NCBI RefSeq assembly: GCF_000006445.2
Contig: NC_006046.2
Location: 372,001 to 436,000 of the forward strand
Direction: 5' to 3'
Length of the DNA: 64,000 nucleotides
Origin: Debaryomyces hansenii CBS767
Lineage: Eukaryota > Ascomycota > Pichiomycetes > Serinales > Debaryomycetaceae
The position numbers and the translations under genes were made by a program. The notes under the pieces were generated by a model. The model saw only the letters and a list, made by a program, of their open reading frames with translations. It did not search any database and was not told the origin of the DNA. How positions within the stretch are numbered: the first letter of the stretch is position 1; each line of letters starts with the position of its first letter. Of this stretch, positions 48,724-58,709 are shown in pieces.

Positions 48724-50628
48724 TTATCTCCTCTTCGTAGTCTTTGTATTATCTTTTTCGATAATGTCACCGACACCACCTAATTCTTCCAAAGCATCTT
48801 CAGAAATACTGACCTGTTCTCTTCTTTCCCAAAATCTTCCTTCACATAAATCAAAAGAAGCCTTTTTCAAATATTTACCTCTACTATCTCTGTTACTAGA
48901 TATTGCCCATTCTAAAAATTGAGCACCAGTACGAACGTAGAAAGCACGTAGAGTTTCAAATGGTTTTGGATGTGGTAACCATGGTCTAGGATCAGGGATT
49001 TCCATTTCGTCTTCGCTAGCTTCTTCCTCTTCTTCCTCTTCTCCTTCTATTTCTAATTTAGTATCTGTATTTACTTCCGAATCATCATCCTCTCCTTCAC
49101 CTTCATATTCAAAATCGTCGTCGTCTTCTTCTTCTTCATCTGAATCTTCAATTTCCTGTTCTAATTCAGTTAAATCTTCCCATAATACCTTAACTCCATC
49201 CAACTTACTTAAATCTATGGCGTATAATGAATCCAAATTAAATTCGTGTTCTCCTTTTTCATAAATACCACCAAATATATACAATATATCATCAACAACA
49301 GTGGTGGTGGCGTTGAATCTTGGATGTGGTAACTGATTCATTATTGGGTACTCAATGACATCTTCGTTTTCGTTCTCTTCACGCTCTTCCTCTTCCTTCA
49401 ATTTTTCAATTTGGGATAATTCATGACTATCTTCAATATCATCGTCATCATTCAATTTAGCTTTAGCTAAAATAGAATTTAAGATATCTTCTAAATCTTC
49501 ATCTCTTGATTTATCTTTAACTTGCTGTTGCTTTTGTTTTCTCTGTGGCTTTAAGGATAAATTATACCATCTATTAGTTTCAATTTGATATGAATATAAG
49601 TTATTGTAGAATTCTGAATCGATCTGTTCTTCACTTTCTTCATAATCATATACCCCACCAAACAAAATACCTCTATTTTTATGGAAAACAAGCGAGCATC
49701 CTACACGAGGAGATGGAACAAATCCTTGTTTACGTCTTCTTTCAAACCTAATAGCGCTAGGATCTGCCTTCATTTTCAACATCCAGCCGTCTGTCAACAC
49801 TTTACCCTTTTGCAAACCCTTACGAGCTTTAACCTTACAATAACCACCATATATCACAGCACCATCTGCGCAAGGGATCAATGAATGACCCGACCTAGCA
49901 TCAGGGATAGGATGATTTGGAGGAAATTCCACCTGAGTCCATTTATAGGAGGTGATATCAAATAGCCATAAATCGTTCAAGTAAGTAGACATGGTACCCA
50001 AATCACGGAAACCACCATGCATCAAGATATAATTTTTCCAGCATGCTAATCTATGACCGGATCTGGCAGACGGACCTTTCTTTTGGTCAATTTTAGTCCA
50101 TTCTTTAGTGTCAGCCTCTAAAATCCAGGTATCACCATAATGATAGAAAGTCGATTGTTTAGGAGATGAGAACTCACCACCAAACATCAAAATTATCCCA
50201 GATGGATGAGCACACATAGCATGCGACGAACGTGGTAATGGCGAATTCTTCGACGATATTTTTCTCCAAGTATCGTTCTCAATTGAATAAGTATACAAAT
50301 CATTGTAGAAATGTGAAATTGAACCTTCGGTATTCTCACCACCAAACAAGATCAATTCTCTTTTACCCTGAGTTGGATTAGCAACCATGGCCGGGTTCAA
50401 TCTTTTCGATGGTCTCTTGCATACTTCGACAGTAATAGCCTGATATCTCTCCTGTTCCTTAGCATATTGTTCTAAAATCTCATCTATATCTTGTTCTTCC
50501 TCTTCTTCTTCACCTAGTTTCTTTGATACCTTCTTACTTTTTTGCTCAGCTTTTGTTAGATTCTTTTTCTGCTTCTCGGCTGAACGGGCCTTCTTAGCGT
50601 CCTTCGATTTCTTATCTTTCTTAGCCAT
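48724..50628 (-). CDS. KEL3: Kelch-repeat protein Kel3 type (KLHDC4-like)
   Basis: 634 aa. A very basic N-terminus (KKDKKSKDAKKARSAEKQKK) precedes Kelch repeats between about 90 and 360 (ELILFGGENTEG, GIILMFGGEFSSP, NYILMHGGFRD, GAVIYGGYCKV, RGILFGGVYDYEE), with another near 440 (DILYIFGGIYEKG) after an acidic linker. A highly acidic segment (DSDEEEEDDDDFEYEGEGEDDD) and a conserved C-terminal region (RPWLPHPKPFETLRAFYVRTG) complete it. This last block marks the Kel3/KLHDC4 subfamily; its function is unknown. Convergent with DIM1. Confidence 0.88.
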   Translation of the reverse strand: MAKKDKKSKDAKKARSAEKQKKNLTKAEQKSKKVSKKLGEEEEEEQDIDEILEQYAKEQERYQAITVEVCKRPSKRLNPAMVANPTQGKRELILFGGENTEGSISHFYNDLYTYSIENDTWRKISSKNSPLPRSSHAMCAHPSGIILMFGGEFSSPKQSTFYHYGDTWILEADTKEWTKIDQKKGPSARSGHRLACWKNYILMHGGFRDLGTMSTYLNDLWLFDITSYKWTQVEFPPNHPIPDARSGHSLIPCADGAVIYGGYCKVKARKGLQKGKVLTDGWMLKMKADPSAIRFERRRKQGFVPSPRVGCSLVFHKNRGILFGGVYDYEESEEQIDSEFYNNLYSYQIETNRWYNLSLKPQRKQKQQQVKDKSRDEDLEDILNSILAKAKLNDDDDIEDSHELSQIEKLKEEEEREENENEDVIEYPIMNQLPHPRFNATTTVVDDILYIFGGIYEKGEHEFNLDSLYAIDLSKLDGVKVLWEDLTELEQEIEDSDEEEEDDDDFEYEGEGEDDDSEVNTDTKLEIEGEEEEEEEASEDEMEIPDPRPWLPHPKPFETLRAFYVRTGAQFLEWAISSNRDSRGKYLKKASFDLCEGRFWERREQVSISEDALEELGGVGDIIEKDNTKTTKRR

Positions 50629-50883
50629 TATGGATAGAGGTAAAAGGGCTTTAAATCAAGAAGAATCAATAATTTTTCAAGTAATAATAACCTGCAAAGG
50701 TGTTTTTACAATTTGGGCTCATCACTTAACAAGTCAACTTTATGTTAAGACTTTAGCTACAAACTATAACGTAGTGTCAAAATGTATTATCTAAACTAAT
50801 ATACAAAAGTATGCTTTACTATCACTGACAAATTTAATATACTTTGGAAACAGAGATTTATCAATAAAACACCCATTTTACGA

Positions 50884-52413
50884 TTAAACGGAAATGGTTT
50901 TCCAGATATTTAACCCATCACCACCAGTAGATACTAAACAACCAGGGATTTGCTTGTGCCATCTGACATCCTTAACATCTCTCTGCCAATGGACAAATAA
51001 TAATTGTGGTGGAATATCGTGCAATTCTTGTAATTCTTTTCTCTGTTCGGTGATTTCTTCGTCATCAGCTTCGACAGCCAAATCCCACAAGGTAACAGTG
51101 TTATCCTCGGAGGAAACAGCAATGATAGATTCATCTAATGGATTGAAGGAGATCGAAGTGATAGCAGACTTATGGAAGTCGTAATGAGCAACTGGGGAAG
51201 GAGTTGTCTGAGCATTGAAATTACGCAAATCCCAGACACCCCACGAGCCGTCATCGTGACCCGATGCCAATAAGTGGTTTATTTTATCACTCCACGAAAT
51301 AACATTGACATCAGTTTTTGATGCGGCAACTGAAATAGCTGGCTTATGCTTCTTAGATCTTGTATCCCAAACACGGACATATCCGTCACAACCAGCGGTA
51401 GCGAAGACGGTGTTTTCTCCGGTGGACCATTGGATATCTTCAATTGAAGAGTCGGATGCGAAAAACGGGGTCTTGTCTGTAACCCAATTTGATGATGTTC
51501 TTGAAGTAGCATATATTCTACCAGAACAATCACCACTTAACAAAGAACCAGTATTAATTAATGGTGACCAATCCAATCCGTAACCTTCGACATTACCGTG
51601 GTTTCTTACGGTATGAATAGGTCTTTTACTCGATTTAGGAATCATGTAACCTGGAGTATCGAATGCTTTATATTGAGAAGACAAGTCATAAATCAAGACT
51701 TCACCACTTTCAGACATCGTAGCAGTCAAATATTCACCAGTTTCAGATGCATGAGGTGAAACCCTGATTCTATTAGTTGTATGCTTCAAAGGAATTGTTT
51801 CACTGTCCATAATAGGGTCAACATCCTCATTGTCGTCGTCCTCATCTTCGTCCTGCTCCTCATCATCTTCATCCTTCACCAAAGTCTTGGACAATGATGA
51901 CAATTTCATAGTGATTATCTCGTTGTCCTTAGCACGAGATGCTTGCGTGGCCGTAGTAACATATAAAGAAGCAGGATACGTTCTTCTCTCATTACCAAGA
52001 TTATCGGGCAAAACGTCTACAGTTAAACATGGCCATGGCAAGTTAACATTGTGCAACATCTCATATACACTTGGATCCGCCTCCAATACTTCATCGGGGC
52101 CTAAAGGCTTGGACTTATGTGGTAAGTAAATGGTCGACTCTGGTTCCTTCTCTTCCTCTCTTTCCAACTCCTCAATCTTCTTATTTTTCCCTTCTTCATC
52201 CATATCATCGTCTTCTTCATTTGCGGAATCGACTTCAATGATCTCTCCGTCACTTTCAAATTCGTCTCCGTATGGGTCTTCGAATTCACCCATATCCACA
52301 TCATCTGCTTGTTCTTCCGCCGCATTAGCCGGTGGCAATGAATCTTTGGTGGTTTTCACAGCAGAATTCCCTGACTGTGGTGCCAATTCGTCAGATGCTG
52401 ATCTCTTAGACAT
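50884..52413 (-). CDS. RRB1: Ribosome assembly chaperone Rrb1 (GRWD1 type)
   Basis: 509 aa. The acidic N-terminus (about residues 38-95) is followed by [21 protein letters not shown], the histone-binding-protein-like N-terminal motif, and by a WD40 propeller from about 215 ([71 protein letters not shown]). Known role: nucleolar chaperone that escorts ribosomal protein Rpl3 into pre-60S. The upstream region has RRPE, PAC and CACGTG within 40 bp. Confidence 0.95.
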   Translation of the reverse strand: MSKRSASDELAPQSGNSAVKTTKDSLPPANAAEEQADDVDMGEFEDPYGDEFESDGEIIEVDSANEEDDDMDEEGKNKKIEELEREEEKEPESTIYLPHKSKPLGPDEVLEADPSVYEMLHNVNLPWPCLTVDVLPDNLGNERRTYPASLYVTTATQASRAKDNEIITMKLSSLSKTLVKDEDDEEQDEDEDDDNEDVDPIMDSETIPLKHTTNRIRVSPHASETGEYLTATMSESGEVLIYDLSSQYKAFDTPGYMIPKSSKRPIHTVRNHGNVEGYGLDWSPLINTGSLLSGDCSGRIYATSRTSSNWVTDKTPFFASDSSIEDIQWSTGENTVFATAGCDGYVRVWDTRSKKHKPAISVAASKTDVNVISWSDKINHLLASGHDDGSWGVWDLRNFNAQTTPSPVAHYDFHKSAITSISFNPLDESIIAVSSEDNTVTLWDLAVEADDEEITEQRKELQELHDIPPQLLFVHWQRDVKDVRWHKQIPGCLVSTGGDGLNIWKTISV

Positions 52414-52482
52414 TTTCGTTCTACAACTTGGTTAAAAGAATAATCACTTCAGGTGAACTTCTTCACTCTTTAAAAGATTTTC

Positions 52483-52521
52483 AAAATTTTTAAGCCGCAC
52501 GAGCAGAGAGATGAGCACGTG
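52483..52521. promoter_or_regulatory. RRPE-PAC-CACGTG cluster upstream of RRB1
   Basis: AAAATTTTT at 52483-52491, GATGAG at 52510-52515 and CACGTG at 52516-52521, in the 187-bp RRB1/PRP6 divergent promoter. RRPE plus PAC is the ribosome-biogenesis signature; CACGTG is a Cbf1 site. Confidence 0.65.
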
Positions 52522-52600
52522 ACTGAAATATGCATTATACAGAAACACCATTTTAACCAGTATATACAACAAATAGAAGTCACTGATAGGACACTAATAA

Positions 52601-55351
52601 ATGGACAGGAAAGCATTCCTTGATCAAGAGCCTCCGCCAGGGTATGTTGCTGGTATAGGTAGAGGTGCTACCGGATTTACGACGAGCGCTGATGCAGGAT
52701 CGGTCAGAATCCAGCCAGGTGTTGTAGTCCTGGATAATGAAGAGGAAGACATAAATGGCAATGCAGAAGACGAAAATGACGACGGTTTGCTAGGCAAAAA
52801 GCTGAATAGGGACCAGGATGATGAAGAGGCGGATAAGATATATGAAGAAATTGATAGAAGAATGAAGAGAAAGCGCAAAGATACGCCGGACGATGAAACG
52901 AGTTTGGAAGCTGTCAATCACACAAAAGAGCAATTTGCTGATTTAAAGAGAGCGCTTTCTAGTGTCAGTGATGAGCAATGGGAATCTTTGCCTGAAGTTG
53001 GTGATTTGACAAGAAGAAATAAGAGGGCAAGGCTTTTGGAGCAGCAACAACAAAGGTTTTATGCGATGCCAGACAGTGTTATCGCGGGAGCTGGGTCTGT
53101 TGGAGCTGGGTCTATTGGAGGCGGCGCAATGAATAAACATGATATTACAGACTTTCAGACGATTTCTGGGGCCAAAGACAAGTTGTTGAGTAAGCAGCTT
53201 GATAGTTTGGTTCCGCAGAGTGCTAATGCTACGACAGAGGACTTACAAAATGATATAATCATGGAAGAGGAATCAAATAACCAAGTGGCAGATATAAAGA
53301 AGGGCCGGTTGATTTTATCGTCCTTGAGGAAAACCAACCCTTATAAGGCCAATTCCTGGATTGCATCTGCTAGGTTGGAAGAACAAGCAAAAAACTATAC
53401 AGCGGCCAAGAACTTTGTTGTTGAAGGTTGTAGAAAGGTTCCTCATAACGAAGATATATGGCTTGAGAGTATTCATGTTCATCAAAAGTCTACAGAAGGA
53501 ACCAAAATGTGCAAAATAATTGTTACGGAAGCGCTCAAATTCAATAATACATCAGAAAAGTTATGGATAAAAGCATTTGAACTAGAGAATGCATCCGACG
53601 TTGTATCAAGACGCCGTGTATTAATGAAAGCTCTTGAATTTCTACCTCAGAATGTAAAATTATGGGAAAAACTAATAGATTTAGAGGAAGATCCTAAGGA
53701 TGTTGCAAAATTACTACGTAAAGCTATTGAATTATGTCCAACCGAGTGGAACTTCTGGATTGCTTTGATAAATTTATCTACTTATGATGAATCAAAAAGT
53801 TTACTTAATAAAGCTAGGAAATCCATGAGTGATAACCATAAAGTATGGATTTCTGCTGCTAAATTAGAAGAACGTGAACATGAGAATATTTCGGTACAGA
53901 AATTAAGCACGTTAATGGAAAAGGGAATCAAAAAACTAGAGAGTAATATTAGTGATAAGTCCAAATTATTATCTAGACGGGAATGGCTAGAAGAAGCTGC
54001 ACAAACAGAGCTTGAGGGCTTCAACAAAACTTGCCAGGCTATTGTTAATAATGTTTTGAATATTGACATTCCGTCAGATCCTAAAGAAAAGTTAACTATC
54101 TGGTTTCAAGAAGCCGGTCATTTTGCAAACCAATCAAGGTTTGAAACATCAAATTGCATTTATCAATATATTATTGAACAATTTCCAAATAATTCAGAAT
54201 GTTGGATGAGGCTATTCAGATCTCTCAAACAAATTTCCGATTTGAAATTAGATAGATTGTTTAATTACTATGAACAAGCTATCGAGTTAAATCCACAGTA
54301 TGAATTATTTTCATTGATGTACGCTAAGGATAAGTGGATTTTAGCCAATGATGTGGATGGAGCAAGGGAAATATTAAGAACCGCCATTGAAGCCATTCCA
54401 GAAAGTGAAGCCATTTTATTGGCCCAAGTAAAATTAGAAATTAAGACTTCAAATTATAAATCCGCAGAGAATATATCTACTCAAATTATTGAATCAATTC
54501 CTAATTCTTCGCCTCGAGTTTGGTACAAACATATTCATCTTAAAAGAGTGTTAAATATGAAAAACCCCGATAGCACATATCAGAAATCGATATTGTCATT
54601 ATGTAACGAATCTCTTGAAAAATTTCCAGATTCCGATAAGCTTTATTTACAGAAAGGACAGGTACTTCATCATGACTTAAAGAATATACAGAACGCAAGG
54701 GAGACTTATTCTATTGGCGTAAAGAAATGTCCCAAGTCGATTGATTTGTGGCTTTCACTCGTGCGAATTGATGAAAGAGAATTATTGATTAGAGCAAGAT
54801 CAACGTTAGATATGGCCATTCTAAATAATCCGACGAGCGAAGAGCTCTGGAATGAAAAAATAGGAATAGAGAGACGAAATAATGATAACATAACAGCAAG
54901 ACAAATATGCAATAAAGCACTTAAGGATTTACCCAATTCACCACTTCTTTGGATTCAAAACTTACAGATGATACCAAAGATGTCCCAGAGAAAAAACGCG
55001 TTCCTAGATGCTTTAAAGCAGACAGATAATTCACCATTAGTTTTGCTTCATATTGGGATATTTTTTTGGTTAGATGGAAAATTCATGAAAGCTAAATCAT
55101 GGTTTGAAAGAACCTTGAATAGTGACAAAAATAATGGTGATTGTTGGGGATGGTTATTCAACTTTATAGAAAAACACGGCTCTGATTCAGAGAAACATGC
55201 GCTATTAGAAAATTTTGAAAAGTGTTATGAAGAGATAAATGAAGGAACGACTTGGAATTCGATAACCAAGAAGGTGGAAAATTTCGAGAAGACCCCTACT
55301 GAACTACTTCTGCTTTTAGCAAAACAATTAATTACTGCATCGACTGTATAG
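52601..55351 (+). CDS. PRP6: U4/U6.U5 tri-snRNP protein Prp6
   Basis: 916 aa. The N-terminal PRP1 domain begins RKAFLDQEPPPGYVAGIGRGATGFTT, then an acidic/basic linker (EEADKIYEEIDRRMKRKRKD). HAT/TPR helical repeats run from about 240 to the end (ARLEEQAKNYTAAKNFVVEGCRKVPHNEDIWLE, WERLIDLE-type units, WFERTLNSDKNNGDCWGWLF). Known role: bridges U4/U6 and U5 in the tri-snRNP. The length matches S. cerevisiae Prp6 (899 aa). Convergent with MAD1, with 34 bp between stop codons. Confidence 0.95.
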   Translation: MDRKAFLDQEPPPGYVAGIGRGATGFTTSADAGSVRIQPGVVVLDNEEEDINGNAEDENDDGLLGKKLNRDQDDEEADKIYEEIDRRMKRKRKDTPDDETSLEAVNHTKEQFADLKRALSSVSDEQWESLPEVGDLTRRNKRARLLEQQQQRFYAMPDSVIAGAGSVGAGSIGGGAMNKHDITDFQTISGAKDKLLSKQLDSLVPQSANATTEDLQNDIIMEEESNNQVADIKKGRLILSSLRKTNPYKANSWIASARLEEQAKNYTAAKNFVVEGCRKVPHNEDIWLESIHVHQKSTEGTKMCKIIVTEALKFNNTSEKLWIKAFELENASDVVSRRRVLMKALEFLPQNVKLWEKLIDLEEDPKDVAKLLRKAIELCPTEWNFWIALINLSTYDESKSLLNKARKSMSDNHKVWISAAKLEEREHENISVQKLSTLMEKGIKKLESNISDKSKLLSRREWLEEAAQTELEGFNKTCQAIVNNVLNIDIPSDPKEKLTIWFQEAGHFANQSRFETSNCIYQYIIEQFPNNSECWMRLFRSLKQISDLKLDRLFNYYEQAIELNPQYELFSLMYAKDKWILANDVDGAREILRTAIEAIPESEAILLAQVKLEIKTSNYKSAENISTQIIESIPNSSPRVWYKHIHLKRVLNMKNPDSTYQKSILSLCNESLEKFPDSDKLYLQKGQVLHHDLKNIQNARETYSIGVKKCPKSIDLWLSLVRIDERELLIRARSTLDMAILNNPTSEELWNEKIGIERRNNDNITARQICNKALKDLPNSPLLWIQNLQMIPKMSQRKNAFLDALKQTDNSPLVLLHIGIFFWLDGKFMKAKSWFERTLNSDKNNGDCWGWLFNFIEKHGSDSEKHALLENFEKCYEEINEGTTWNSITKKVENFEKTPTELLLLLAKQLITASTV

Positions 55352-55385
55352 TTTAATATTATTAATTTACATTAGAGAATTATTT

Positions 55386-57395
55386 TCAAGATACATATTT
55401 ATCATATATGCTTAAATTCAAAGCACTTAAGAAGCAGGGTATTTGATCTTTTTCCCTGATCCAATTAGTTACCAAATCTTCGCATAGCGTTTTAAACTCT
55501 AAACTCCCATTTGCTTTCAATGATTTTGAATTTACATCTAGTATTAAGTATGCAGAGTTAGATTCATCCTTATTATTCATGTATTTTGAAACAAGTTTTA
55601 TCCTAGACGATAAATCATTAGAATTTATTGGGCTTGGTAAAAACTCAATTGTGTACCCAAAAAATTTTGATATAACAGATAAAATATCACGACTCTTCTG
55701 GCTATAAATATCTCTTAAACGACTTATTCTTTTATTTAACTGGTCTATTTTTGTTTGTAACTGTAACTTGTCATTCTCCTGTCTTTCAAAAAGAGATTTA
55801 GGAATCATATCATGGGCACTTTTGTTTTTCACGAATGTCTCTATCATTTCTTGATTTTCTTTAGAAAGCAAATCTAAAGTCTGCTGTTTAATAAGCTGAT
55901 CTTGAGAAGCTGGATTCGATTTTAATTGTAAAATATGCAATTCTTTTTTCTTATTATCTAAACTCTCTAAATTTTGTAATTTTTCTCCCAACGTTTTATT
56001 ATTGTATTCTAAATTTTTGATAGTAGATAATAACTTCAAATTTTCCTTCTCTAATACTGAAACCTGTGATTTAAAATCATTCTGTATACCATTGTCTATT
56101 ATTCTTGGCCTTTTGCTTCCAGATTGAACGTTAGATTGTATCTCTTGTGACAGCATTTGTTTCTGAAGAGTATTAATTTCAGTCCTATATTCATCAACCA
56201 ACTTTTCTAAATTTGTCATATACTGTTCTGTTGATTTATCATTTGTTTCTTCTTTAGAACGCTTTAAATTCAACTCTTCCAACTTTTTCAACAGGTCTCT
56301 GAGATATTCGATTTCTTTCACATTGAGTAATTTCTGTCTTTCAAGTTTATCGATAAATTCTGTCTTAGTAGATACTGTTTCGTTCAATGATTCTACTTTT
56401 GAAATGGCCTCGGAATATTTCTGTTGCATATTAGATAACTCAGTTTGCATATTTTTAACACCAGTTACCGATTGATTATATTTATCCTGAAGTACCAAAT
56501 TAAGATTTTGTAATCGCTTATACTTATTCATGAATTCAATAACAACAGACTCATTTGTTCTACTTGTATCATCGTTAACTGAATCCTCTATGGTCTTGAA
56601 AAAGGTATCGAATTTATTTGATAATTCTAGGTTTTCAATTTCTAGTTTGCAACACTTCTCTTCTAAGTTTGCCAATGAAGATAGCTTATTAGTCAAAGTA
56701 ATATTCTTTTGTCTTAATAATTCTACCGATGTCCTGTGTTGTAATAGCAGGTCTACCTTTAATTGTAATTGATTATTAGTCCTCTGAAGTTTAGAATTTT
56801 GTTCCTGTAAATTTCTGCTAAATTTATCTTGAGTATTTGACACTAACTGTTCAGAAATACTGTTTAGTTTCTCAATTAATTCATCGTTAGTCTTGCACAA
56901 ACTTTTGTTTTCATCTTGTAAACTAGTAATCTTTTCGTTCATCTGGTCTTTTGAATTTATGTGGAATTCCAAGTCCGATTTCACTTGATTATTGTCACGA
57001 CAAAACTTTTTGAAATCGGAGTTTAGATATTCATGCTCCTCCTTCAATTCATCGTATCTTTCAGTTATATCCTTTAACTGAACCTGCAAGGATTCCACAG
57101 TTTTCCCATTAATTTGTTGACTATTGTCATACTTGGATTGTAATTCATCTCTTTGTTTAAATACATAATCAAAATCATTTTGTAAAGAAACCACTTCTTC
57201 GTTCTTCGTTATTAATAACGCTTCATATTTCTCTGCCATAGACTCTTTATTTTGTTGTAATAGACTCTTTTCTGTTTTAAGTGATGAAATCTGAAACTGC
57301 AAATTCGATATCAACTGTCTTGAATTAAATTCAGAATCTTCATCTAACATCGATCTTGGACGATCAATGAATGGAGAAGAAGCAGTATCTGACAT
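55386..57395 (-). CDS. MAD1: Spindle assembly checkpoint protein Mad1
   Basis: 669 aa, nearly all coiled coil from residue 25 to 560. The C-terminal globular domain fits Mad1: RLRDIYSQKSRDILSVISKF at 559-578, GYTIEFL, IKLVSKYM and IPCFLSALNLSIYDKY. The R-L-R at 559-561 stands where other Mad1 proteins have the Bub1-binding R-L-K. Known role: recruits Mad2 to unattached kinetochores and sits at nuclear pores in interphase. Coiled coils alone would not identify it; the C-terminal domain does. Divergent from MMS2. Confidence 0.8.
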   Translation of the reverse strand: MSDTASSPFIDRPRSMLDEDSEFNSRQLISNLQFQISSLKTEKSLLQQNKESMAEKYEALLITKNEEVVSLQNDFDYVFKQRDELQSKYDNSQQINGKTVESLQVQLKDITERYDELKEEHEYLNSDFKKFCRDNNQVKSDLEFHINSKDQMNEKITSLQDENKSLCKTNDELIEKLNSISEQLVSNTQDKFSRNLQEQNSKLQRTNNQLQLKVDLLLQHRTSVELLRQKNITLTNKLSSLANLEEKCCKLEIENLELSNKFDTFFKTIEDSVNDDTSRTNESVVIEFMNKYKRLQNLNLVLQDKYNQSVTGVKNMQTELSNMQQKYSEAISKVESLNETVSTKTEFIDKLERQKLLNVKEIEYLRDLLKKLEELNLKRSKEETNDKSTEQYMTNLEKLVDEYRTEINTLQKQMLSQEIQSNVQSGSKRPRIIDNGIQNDFKSQVSVLEKENLKLLSTIKNLEYNNKTLGEKLQNLESLDNKKKELHILQLKSNPASQDQLIKQQTLDLLSKENQEMIETFVKNKSAHDMIPKSLFERQENDKLQLQTKIDQLNKRISRLRDIYSQKSRDILSVISKFFGYTIEFLPSPINSNDLSSRIKLVSKYMNNKDESNSAYLILDVNSKSLKANGSLEFKTLCEDLVTNWIREKDQIPCFLSALNLSIYDKYVS

Positions 57396-57553
57396 TACTT
57401 CTTGTAATAGCTCTTGCTTGTGCTTCTTATTATCTCTACTGAAGTATTTTTTGTAAACAATAATACAGTCGTGTGAAATTGAGACCCTATTCGAGATTCA
57501 GTTTTAATAAGGGAATTGATATATTTCATTTTCTTTCCATCAAAGCTGTTAAT

Positions 57554-58023
57554 ATGTCTAAGATGTAAGTAACTGGTATTTCATAGTATGATAATTAGTC
57601 AATAACTAACATAGTTTTAGTCCTAGAAATTTTAAATTATTAGAAGAATTAGAAAAAGGTGAAAAAGGATTGGGTGCTGAATCCATTTCGTATGGATTAA
57701 CAAATCAAGATGACATAACCATGACTTATTGGAACGGAACGATCTTGGGCCCTCCCCATTCAACTCATGAAAACAGAATTTATTCGTTAACCATAGTTTG
57801 CGACCAAAGCTATCCGGAAAAACCTCCAAAAGTACAATTCATTTCAAAGATCAACTTGCCTTGCATCGATGAACAGGGAAGAGTGATGGATTCGGTATTC
57901 GACATTTTGAAGAATTGGAAAAGATCGTATTCTATGGAAACTGTTCTATTAGAATTAAGAAAAAGTATGGCTGCCCCAGCCAATAAGAAATTAGCGCAAC
58001 CTACAGAGGGAACCACCTATTAA
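57554..58023 (+). CDS. MMS2: Ubiquitin-conjugating enzyme variant Mms2, spliced
   Basis: Two exons, 57554-57564 (11 nt, ATG TCT AAG AT) and 57621-58023, give 137 aa beginning MSKIPRNFKLLEELEKG, the exact length of S. cerevisiae Mms2. The UEV core includes WNGTILGPPHSTHENRIYSL, YPEKPPKVQFISKINLPC and the C-terminal PANKKLAQPTEG. No catalytic Cys at the E2 position, as expected. With Ubc13 it builds K63-linked ubiquitin chains on PCNA in error-free post-replication repair. Without exon 1 the frame would begin at a non-ATG codon. Confidence 0.95.
57565..57620 (+). other. Spliceosomal intron of MMS2 (56 bp)
   Basis: Donor GTAAGT 57565-57570, branch point ACTAAC 57605-57610, acceptor TAG ending 57620. 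A nearer AG at 57614 would be only 4 nt from the branch site and breaks the frame. Confidence 0.92.
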
Positions 58024-58221
58024 TTGGCTTTTATTACAGAACGACGACCTATGCTGTTGTTATGATTTGCGAACTTCTACTGTGAGATTCTACTCAAGTA
58101 GCTTTACTTGTAATATTTACTGTTATCGTATATAATACAAATCATTTGATGCACCTATCTATCATATCCTTAATATACATGATTATTTATTACTATCAAC
58201 ACTAGTAGCATTAAATCCCCA

Positions 58222-58611
58222 TTACGAATTTTCATTCATCTCAGACTCCACAAGTCGCTTCAATTCCTTATCGGCATTCAAAAAGTCTTTTACATCCTTA
58301 CCGTATTTCGGAGCTACCATCAAATCTGTATTAGAATTCTGATCGGTGATCTCAATATTTGTCCATTTCTCGACTCTCTTCTTCTTTCCATTTTCCTTTA
58401 TTATAGTCGGATATAAGCATCTTTGGAATATTCTTTTGAATGGCAAGCAAATTATCTCTGGGGGATGCAGTCTGTCGTGGGATACTTTAAATGTACATTC
58501 ATGCTGTGTTATCGATTTTAAATGACATTGATATTTCTCAGGATTAGCTAGTACGTCATTATACCTTGAAAATATATCTGATTTTGAATATACTAGAGTT
58601 GGGGGAGCCAT
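58222..58611 (-). CDS. SOM1: Som1-type factor of the mitochondrial inner membrane peptidase
   Basis: 129 aa from the ATG at 58609-58611; the frame is open further upstream but the family N-terminus MAPPT starts here. The conserved cysteine core is present: CHLKSITQHECTFK, then ICLPFKRIFQRC, spaced as in Som1. It is longer than the 74-aa S. cerevisiae protein owing to an insert and a charged C-terminal tail (NADKELKRLVESEMNENS). Known role: Som1 associates with Imp1/Imp2 in the intermembrane space and is needed for cleavage of some substrates. Same strand as GUP1, 98 bp downstream. Confidence 0.85.
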   Translation of the reverse strand: MAPPTLVYSKSDIFSRYNDVLANPEKYQCHLKSITQHECTFKVSHDRLHPPEIICLPFKRIFQRCLYPTIIKENGKKKRVEKWTNIEITDQNSNTDLMVAPKYGKDVKDFLNADKELKRLVESEMNENS

Positions 58612-58709
58612 ATGACAAAGAAGTTTTATAGTACTAGTTACGTTATTCCATGAAATTTTATGTGCGCAATATTTAAACTTATACACTAAATATACCCAAC
58701 CTATAGGAA

